A stretch of 64,000 bases of DNA from Magnetovibrio blakemorei (lineage in GTDB: Bacteria; Pseudomonadota; Alphaproteobacteria; Rhodospirillales; Magnetovibrionaceae). How positions within the stretch are numbered: position 1 is the first letter of the stretch; the number at the start of each line of letters is the position of its first letter. Of this stretch, positions 55,983 to 64,000 are shown in pieces. Position numbers and translations under genes: made by a program. The stretch covers positions 1-64,000 of the forward strand of contig NZ_MCGG01000036.1 in assembly GCF_001746755.1 (NCBI RefSeq), written 5' to 3'. The notes below the pieces were generated by a model. It was not told where the DNA came from. It worked only from the letters and a program-made list of their open reading frames with translations, and searched no databases.

Positions 55983-57422
55983 TCAGGTTGCCGCAAGATT
56001 TTTGTATAGACGCATGTAGGCTGGTGCGGCGTGCTTCCAGCTCATGTCTTGGCTCATCGCGTTTCGCTGCGCTTTTTGCCATAATTTTGGGTGGCGATAA
56101 AGATCGGTGGCCCGTTTTGCTGTTGCCGTCAGGGCATCGGTGCTGGCTGTTTCGAAGACAAAACCCGTTCCATCTCCGGCCGTGCCGCAATCGACAACCG
56201 TATCGGCTAACCCACCTGTTTTATAGACCAGAGGCAGTGTGCCGTACCGCATGGCATACATTTGAGTCAACCCGCACGGTTCAAATTGCGAGGGCATGAG
56301 CAAGACGTCACTGCCCGCGATGATGCGGTGGGCGAGCGCATCGTCATAGCCGATCTTCACCTTAATGCCCAAGTCCAGGCCTGAGATAACGCTGAGTAGC
56401 TCTTCCAAATGGTGATCACCGCTGCCGAGAATGGCCAATTGGATGCCCAGTTTGCGCAACGCGCTTGCCGACTTGGCGATCAGCTCAATGCCTTTTTGTT
56501 CGGTCAGGCGGCTGACGACGCAAAACAGCGGGGCATCTAGATCGGCAGGCAGTCCCATTTCATGCTGCAAGGCAGCTTTGTTCTGAATTTTGCCGGTGCG
56601 ACGCGCAAGGGAGAAATGGTGGGGGATGTGCGGGTCCGTTTTGGGATTCCAGATGTCATCGTCGATGCCGTTCAAGATGCCGTGCACGGAATCGGCGCGC
56701 TGGCGCAGCAAACCGTCCAAACCACAGCCAAATTCAGGCAGCATGATTTCTTTTGCATAGGTGGGGCTGACCGTGGTGATGGCGTCGCTGTAATAGAGTC
56801 CGGCTTTAAGGAAGGAGACTTTATGGTGGAATTCAAGACCGTCGATGGAAAACGCAGCGTCGGGAAGGCCCACTTGAGGCAAAACGTCCGGCGTGAACAG
56901 CCCAAGATATTGAAGATTGTGAACGGTGAACACGGTGCGGGCGCGCTGGCGTATCCCCCAGAAGTGCAGATACGCGGCGGTCAGCCCTCCCTGCCAATCG
57001 TTGGTGTGGACAATGTCCGCCGTCCAACCGCATGCGTTATCGGGTACCGAGAGTATGGCGGCGACGTAGGACAGCAAAGCGAACCGCAAATGGTTGTCGG
57101 GCCAGTCCGTTTTGCCGTCTTGGACATATGGGTTGCCGGGTCGGTCATAAAGTTGAGGGCAATTGATGAGCCACAGGGGAACCCCGTTGTCCGGCATACG
57201 GGCTTCGATCAGGCTGACGTCTTCGAACCCCAAGATATTTCCCAGAGCGATGGTTACACCGACATGATCAGCATTTTCAAGGGCTTGAGGATAGCCCGGG
57301 AGCAACATATGAACATCTTCACCCGCCTCAGCCAAGGCGGCGGGCAGAGCGCCGGAGACATCGCCCAGTCCCCCCGTTTTTAACAATGGGAATGCTTCGG
57401 AGGTAACAAAAAGAACTTTCAT
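55983..57422 (-). CDS. glgA: Glycogen synthase
   Basis: A 479-residue GT5 synthase starting MKVLFVTSEAFPLLKTGGLG, with the ADP-glucose-binding KTGGL (Lys15). The second Rossmann half has FCVVSRLTEQKGIELI and LMPSQFEPCGLTQMYAMRYG with the catalytic Glu. It extends alpha-1,4 glucan from ADP-glucose produced by GlgC. It is divergent from glgC across 409 bases. Confidence 0.95.
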   Translation of the reverse strand: MKVLFVTSEAFPLLKTGGLGDVSGALPAALAEAGEDVHMLLPGYPQALENADHVGVTIALGNILGFEDVSLIEARMPDNGVPLWLINCPQLYDRPGNPYVQDGKTDWPDNHLRFALLSYVAAILSVPDNACGWTADIVHTNDWQGGLTAAYLHFWGIRQRARTVFTVHNLQYLGLFTPDVLPQVGLPDAAFSIDGLEFHHKVSFLKAGLYYSDAITTVSPTYAKEIMLPEFGCGLDGLLRQRADSVHGILNGIDDDIWNPKTDPHIPHHFSLARRTGKIQNKAALQHEMGLPADLDAPLFCVVSRLTEQKGIELIAKSASALRKLGIQLAILGSGDHHLEELLSVISGLDLGIKVKIGYDDALAHRIIAGSDVLLMPSQFEPCGLTQMYAMRYGTLPLVYKTGGLADTVVDCGTAGDGTGFVFETASTDALTATAKRATDLYRHPKLWQKAQRNAMSQDMSWKHAAPAYMRLYKNLAAT

Positions 57423-57831
57423 GGGAAGTAAGTCTATCCTCTAGCTTGCTCAGGCTCTCAAAACGAGGAGACTGCTTCGTGCAGGGGAAAGTCTATACAG
57501 TGCCATGGGTATTTCCAAATGGAAAAGTTGCTTGCTGAAGGCGATGTTGGCTTGCATGCCCAAAAGTGTAGGTCCGCGAGATCTGCATTTATCTGTTGGA
57601 GCGTCGCGTTCGATAACAAAGTATTCGCCCATATTTTAGAGCTGATCTGGGAAAACGGATTATGCCTTTTCTGTAACCAAGATATATTTTTTCATTCCTA
57701 CAATTCAGCCTGCAAATGAGTTAAGATGGTTGTGTGATAGTGCACATGCAAAGGTGCAAAACGCGCGGTTGGCAGAAAGGCGAGCTGCGTGTGCGGTAGG
57801 CCTGTTTTATGAAAATGTAGGGGGATTCTAC
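57423..57831. other. Divergent glgA/glgC control region
   Basis: 409 bases with no gene. The frame upstream of the chosen glgC start is open for 34 codons but lacks a ribosome-binding site and homology. The middle is AT-rich (57600-57720) and probably holds the promoters. No clear operator dyad was found. Confidence 0.5.
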
Positions 57832-59124
57832 TTGGTTGACGACAATTTTGACTACAACAGAGCTCTTAAAAAAACCATGGCTCTGATTCTTGCCGGGGGC
57901 CGCGGCTCACGGTTGATGCAGTTGACGGAAAGTCAATCTAAGCCCGCTGTCCCGTTTGGCGGAAAGTTTCGTATTATTGATTTTCCCCTTTCAAATTGCA
58001 TGAATTCAGGCATTCGTCGGGTTGGGGTGGCGACTCAATATAAGGCTCACACCCTGATCAAGCATATTCAGAACGGCTGGGGCTTTCTTCGCGCCGAGCT
58101 TCATGAGTTTATCGAAATTTGGCCCGCCCAGCAGCAAACGGATGACGAAAGCTGGTATAGCGGCACCGCTGATGCCGTGTATCAAAACATCAATATCATC
58201 AAAGGACACCGGCCGGACTATATTTTGGTCCTGGCAGGCGATCATATCTACAAACAGGACTACAGCCGACTGATCACCCATCACGTCAAAAGTGGTGCGG
58301 ATGTAACGGTGTCGTGTGTCGAAGTTCCGGTTGAAGAGGCCAAGGGCTTTGGCGTTGTCGATATCGATGGCGATGGAAACATCATCAGTTTTGTGGAAAA
58401 GCCGGAAACCCCGCCCACCATGCCCGGACGTTCGGATATGTCGCTGGCGAGCATGGGCATCTATGTGTTTAACGCGGACTTCCTTTATGAGCATTTGTGC
58501 CGCGATCAACAATTAGCGGACTCCTCACACGATTTTGGCAAAGATATTGTTCCCTATCTGGTTGGCCGCTGTAAATTGATGGCGCACCTGTTCTCGGACA
58601 GTTGTGTAATTTGCGGCACCCAGACGGAATCGTATTGGCGCGATGTGGGGACGTTGGATGCGTATTGGGAAGCCAATATCGATTTGACCCACGTGATCCC
58701 GTCATTGGATCTTTACGACAACAATTGGCCCATCTGGACCTATCAAGTTCAGCGCCCGGCGGCAAAATTTGTGTTCGATAGCCCTTCACGCCGGGGTGCA
58801 GCGGTTGATTCCTTGGTGTCAGCGGGCTGTGTCGTGTCTGGTGGTATTGTGGAACGCTCTTTGCTGTTTACCGACGTGCGCGTAAACTCGTATGCGACGG
58901 TCAGAGATTCCGTAATTTTGCCGGAATGCGATATTGGCCGAAGCGCCTACATCAACAAAGTGGTCATGGCCAAAAACTGCCGTATACCGGAAGGCATGGT
59001 GATCGGCAAAGACGCCGCAGATGATGCGCGCCGTTTTTATCGCTCGGAAGGTGGCGTCACGTTGGTGACGCCGGAAATGCTGGAAAAGTTGGCGGCAGAA
59101 GAAGAAGCCGCGCAACGCCGTTAG
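57832..59124 (+). CDS. glgC: Glucose-1-phosphate adenylyltransferase (ADP-glucose pyrophosphorylase)
   Basis: A 430-residue nucleotidyltransferase. LILAGGRGSRLMQLTESQSKPAVPFGG is split here as the nucleotide loop LAGGRGSRL and SKPAVPFGGKFRIIDF; then WYSGTADAVYQN, LAGDHIYKQDYSR and FVEKPE follow, with a C-terminal left-handed beta helix. It makes ADP-glucose, the committed step of glycogen synthesis, and is usually allosterically controlled. TTG at 57832 follows AGGGGGA at six bases and gives the family length. Confidence 0.92.
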   Translation: MVDDNFDYNRALKKTMALILAGGRGSRLMQLTESQSKPAVPFGGKFRIIDFPLSNCMNSGIRRVGVATQYKAHTLIKHIQNGWGFLRAELHEFIEIWPAQQQTDDESWYSGTADAVYQNINIIKGHRPDYILVLAGDHIYKQDYSRLITHHVKSGADVTVSCVEVPVEEAKGFGVVDIDGDGNIISFVEKPETPPTMPGRSDMSLASMGIYVFNADFLYEHLCRDQQLADSSHDFGKDIVPYLVGRCKLMAHLFSDSCVICGTQTESYWRDVGTLDAYWEANIDLTHVIPSLDLYDNNWPIWTYQVQRPAAKFVFDSPSRRGAAVDSLVSAGCVVSGGIVERSLLFTDVRVNSYATVRDSVILPECDIGRSAYINKVVMAKNCRIPEGMVIGKDAADDARRFYRSEGGVTLVTPEMLEKLAAEEEAAQRR

Positions 59125-59148
59125 GCCCGCTCTCGCAGAGGCGATCTG

Positions 59149-61276
<2,128 letters not shown>

Positions 61277-61277
61277 G

Positions 61278-61538
61278 TTACTGATCGCGACGCTCCACAG
61301 TTTCCGGATCGGCGGTGATGGGACGGTAAATTTCAACCCGGTCGCCGTCGTCAACCGTTGAATCGATGTCGCTGAGTTTGCCAAAGATACCGACCTTTTG
61401 TGTTTCCAAATCGATTTCGGGAAACTTGTTGAGGATACCGGACGCGGCAATGGCATCGCGAATGGTCGCCCCTTCGGGCACTTCGACATTGGTCCACACC
61501 TGCTGCGCGGCTTTGGCGTAGGCGACACCGACGATCAT
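61278..61538 (-). CDS. rnfH: RnfH family ubiquitin-like protein
   Basis: An 86-residue beta-grasp protein: VGVAYAKAAQQVWTNVEVPE, then EGATIRDAIAASGIL, KVGIFGKLSDIDSTVDDGDR and VEIYRP. RnfH proteins accompany rnf operons and are thought to help maturation; the exact role is not settled. It follows rnfE by 27 bases. Confidence 0.9.
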   Translation of the reverse strand: MIVGVAYAKAAQQVWTNVEVPEGATIRDAIAASGILNKFPEIDLETQKVGIFGKLSDIDSTVDDGDRVEIYRPITADPETVERRDQ

Positions 61539-61565
61539 GATTTTATTTCCTTTTTTAAAAGCTCA

Positions 61566-62312
61566 TCACACCGTATGACACGCGGGCGCATCGGATTGAA
61601 GGGCTCGGCCTTGGCGCCACGTTTCCATTTTTTTGTCCAACACCCGCTTGCCCGCCAGCATAAAGCCCAGCACCATAAAACCGCCGGGGGGCAGCGCGAA
61701 CAACAGCATGCCGTCATAGGCGGGGATGTTCATTTCGATGGATTTGAAGGCATCGCCCAACAAAATAGACGCCCCGGCAAACAAAGTGCCGGCCCCCAGA
61801 ACTTCACGCACCGCACCCAAGGCCACCAAGGCCAGGGTAAAACCAACCCCCATGATGAAGCCGTCATAGGTGGAAGGGGCCACGGGCTTCTTTGAAGCAA
61901 AAATTTCGGCGCGTCCCAAAATGGCGCAGTTGGTGACGATCAACGGAATGAACAGACCCAGGACTTTATGCAATTCATGAACCCAGGCGTTCATGGCCAT
62001 GTCGACCAAGGTGACGATAAGCGCAATCACCAACACAAAGGCGGGGATGCGCACGTCGGGCGGAATCAAATTGCGCAACAGCGAAATGGACAGACCCGAG
62101 GCGATCAAAACCGCTGTGCTCGCTAAGCCCATGCCCAAACCATTGGTCGCCGTTCCAGTCACCGCCAGCAATGGGCACAGGGCCAGCAATTGGGAAAACA
62201 CCACGTTGTTGTCCCACAGCCCATCTTTGGTGAGGGCCATGTAGTTCGTGCGGGGTGGGGCCTGGACGTCAGGAACGTCGACGATATCTTCGGCGGTGAT
62301 ATCTTCAGCCAT
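61566..62312 (-). CDS. rnfE: Rnf complex subunit E
   Basis: A 248-residue membrane subunit with six helices and the conserved VTNCAILGRAEIFAS, whose Cys belongs to the Fe-S site shared with RnfA. It forms part of the electron path through the membrane. ATG at 62312 follows AGGAGA. Confidence 0.92.
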   Translation of the reverse strand: MAEDITAEDIVDVPDVQAPPRTNYMALTKDGLWDNNVVFSQLLALCPLLAVTGTATNGLGMGLASTAVLIASGLSISLLRNLIPPDVRIPAFVLVIALIVTLVDMAMNAWVHELHKVLGLFIPLIVTNCAILGRAEIFASKKPVAPSTYDGFIMGVGFTLALVALGAVREVLGAGTLFAGASILLGDAFKSIEMNIPAYDGMLLFALPPGGFMVLGFMLAGKRVLDKKMETWRQGRALQSDAPACHTV

Positions 62313-62315
62313 CAA

Positions 62316-62999
62316 TCATTCTCCTGTTCCTGACGAGGTGCTCTGGAGCGTTTTTGCAAAAAGAGTGATCTGGTTGGCGGCGAAAAAATCCAGACCGTCC
62401 TTGACGGCTTTGACGACGGCGCGGGGTGTGATGGTGGCGCCGCTGAATTGATCGAAGGTGCCGCCGTCTTTTTTCACCGCCCATTTGCCGCGGGGCAAGT
62501 TGGCAAACGACAGGCCGGTGAAGCTGAGAATCCAATCACTTTTTTGCAGCTCGATCTTGTCGCCCAAGCCCGGCGTTTCGGCATGGGACAACACCCGCAC
62601 CCCCAACACTTGACCCTGCGCGTTGACGCCCATGACCAGTTCAACGGGGCCGGCGTAGCCGCCTTGTCCGGTCACAGAATAGGCGAAGCCGATGATCTCA
62701 TCGCCTTTGCGGGCGCGGTAGACGGTGACGGGTTTGCCGGTTGCCGATTTAAGAATCAGAACGTCTTTGCTGAGCGCATTGTCGTGCAGCTCTGGCGGCA
62801 CCACTTGGGACAAAATGGCGTTTAAGTCTTCCGCCAGACGCTGGGCGATGGCCGGGCGGGTTTGGATGTCGCCGATGGTCAAAAGCCCCGCCGCGACGGT
62901 GGCGAAGATGGTGAGCGTCAGCGCCAACACCCAAGGGGTCTTATCAAACTTCGCGGGGCTGTCGGCAGAAGAGGCTGTGGCGTCGCGGATGTCGCTCAT
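62316..62999 (-). CDS. rnfG: Rnf complex subunit G (FMN-binding)
   Basis: A 227-residue subunit with one N-terminal helix and a periplasmic FMN-binding domain. The ApbE flavinylation motif is DQFSGATI (residues 183-190) with the acceptor Thr189. It carries electrons on the periplasmic side. It overlaps rnfD by four bases. Confidence 0.93.
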   Translation of the reverse strand: MSDIRDATASSADSPAKFDKTPWVLALTLTIFATVAAGLLTIGDIQTRPAIAQRLAEDLNAILSQVVPPELHDNALSKDVLILKSATGKPVTVYRARKGDEIIGFAYSVTGQGGYAGPVELVMGVNAQGQVLGVRVLSHAETPGLGDKIELQKSDWILSFTGLSFANLPRGKWAVKKDGGTFDQFSGATITPRAVVKAVKDGLDFFAANQITLFAKTLQSTSSGTGE

Positions 63000-64000
63000 T
63001 TGGAAGCCTCCTCATGCACCAAAGGTGTGCCCCGCCGGGTGCGGCCATACACGCGCGGTTTGGTGTAGCGGTCAATCAGGGGCGTGGCGGCGTTCATCAA
63101 CAACACTGCAAACGCCATACCTTCGGGATATCCGCCCCAGGTGCGGATGATATAGATCAATGCTCCGCAGCCTGCACCGAAGACGATTTTACCGGTGGCG
63201 GATACGGGGCTGGTGACCAGATCTGTGGCGATGAAAAACGCCCCCAAGACGGTCGCGCCCGACAGCAGATGGGTTAAGGCGTCGGGGTAAACCAGCGGAT
63301 CGATGGCGTTAAACACCGCCGCCAGGGCCGCAATCGTACCCATCATGACCAAGGGAATATGCCAGGTGATGAGGCGTGCCGCCAACAGCAACAAACCGCC
63401 CAACAGCAACAGCGGGGCAGAGGTTTCGCCCAAGCTGCCTGGAACCGCGCCAAACACCAGACCGTGCATGTCGAAGGTGGAGGAAAAGGCGTCTGCCCAA
63501 ACGGTGCCGCGACCAATTTCGGTCTTCACATGGCCCAGCACCGAGGCGCTGCTGAGCGTGTCGATGGTGGGACCAGAGCCGTAGCCAAAGGTTACGGCTA
63601 AGCTTTCCAGCGGTCCCGGTGCACCTTGTTGAAACAGTGGCACGGGATGAATGAAATAGGTCATTTGGAAGGGGAACGAAATCAGCAACACCACCCGTGC
63701 CACCATGGCCGGGTTGAACAGGTTCTGGCCCAAACCGCCAAAAACTTGCTTGCCGATGATGATGGCGATGAACGCGCCGATGACACCGATCCACCACGGC
63801 GCCCACGGCGGCAAGGTCAGCGCCAGCAACCAACCCGTTAGGACAGCCGAACCATCGCTGAGCGCGGGCAGCGCCGGGCGTCCGGCCAATTTCAGCCAGA
63901 TGGCCTCGGCCAAGAGAGAGGCGGCGATGGTGACGAGGAACAAATACAGGGCCGGCAAACCGAACTGAAACAGGCCGTACAACGTTGCCGGCGTCAACGC
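62996..64000 (-). CDS. rnfD: Rnf complex subunit D (partial, start beyond right edge)
   Basis: At least 333 residues of a membrane subunit with about eight to nine helices; the frame is open at the right edge, and the family normally has some 25 more N-terminal residues, so the TTG at 63997 is unlikely to be the start. GKQVFGGLGQNLFNPAMVAR is the hallmark of NqrB/RnfD. At the site where a flavinylated Thr is expected the sequence reads DTLSSASVL, giving Ser (codon 63542-63544) in place of Thr. It binds FMN covalently and forms the core of the Rnf complex. Confidence 0.9.
   Translation of the reverse strand, partial: ALTPATLYGLFQFGLPALYLFLVTIAASLLAEAIWLKLAGRPALPALSDGSAVLTGWLLALTLPPWAPWWIGVIGAFIAIIIGKQVFGGLGQNLFNPAMVARVVLLISFPFQMTYFIHPVPLFQQGAPGPLESLAVTFGYGSGPTIDTLSSASVLGHVKTEIGRGTVWADAFSSTFDMHGLVFGAVPGSLGETSAPLLLLGGLLLLAARLITWHIPLVMMGTIAALAAVFNAIDPLVYPDALTHLLSGATVLGAFFIATDLVTSPVSATGKIVFGAGCGALIYIIRTWGGYPEGMAFAVLLMNAATPLIDRYTKPRVYGRTRRGTPLVHEEASK

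Overview
The window reads as the chromosome of a Rhodospirillales-like marine alphaproteobacterium. This rests on moderate GC, the overall gene complement (NnrS, a por/GltD-like oxidoreductase, Rnf, CIRCE-controlled groESL, a full glycogen cluster) and the look of the proteins. No rRNA or tRNA is present, so the genus cannot be fixed. There is no prophage, IS element or CRISPR array. Most of the sequence is ordinary core and metabolic genes; the one clearly accessory stretch is the first 1.6 kb.

Region by region. (1) 1-1600: the end of a large protein that enters from the left and looks like the C-terminal tip of a polymorphic toxin. It is followed by three related small genes (putative immunity genes), one frameshifted, and by a second orphan copy of the toxin tip. 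Shared repeats show that this is a shuffled cassette array. (2) 1660-3870: a DUF2249-nnrS-hemerythrin operon behind a perfect FNR/NnrR-type box. (3) 3970-16720: a polyamine block with a transporter and agmatinase, divergent puuB and puuD-puuA-aminotransferase genes, a potFGHI-type ABC transporter and a second glutamine-synthetase-like enzyme. (4) 16770-18940: groEL and groES behind CIRCE and a strong promoter. (5) 19000-22230: a GT2, VTT and ArnT-like operon for envelope glycolipid modification. (6) 22450-36760: a mixed housekeeping stretch with a diguanylate cyclase, a ClC transporter, a UvrD/PcrA helicase, PrmA, a receiver-histidine kinase, AzlCD, MscS, an Fe-ADH with an ABM protein, a secreted HExxH protein and a CBS protein. 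(7) 36800-41300: a 2-oxoacid:ferredoxin oxidoreductase operon with a GltD-like Fe-S partner. (8) 42700-60830: class I aldolase, pgi, glgB-glgX-malQ, glgP, glgA, glgC and pgm, which make a complete glycogen synthesis and breakdown set. (9) 60930-64000: rnfH and part of an rnf operon that runs off the right edge.

Taken together, regions 7-9 link glycogen storage, the hexose-phosphate pool, 2-oxoacid oxidation to reduced ferredoxin, and the Rnf membrane complex. This would suit a low-oxygen or fermentative lifestyle, and the NO-response operon points the same way. That synthesis is inference. The best candidate for something undescribed is the toxin-tail/immunity array at the left edge. Its full toxin lies outside the window.
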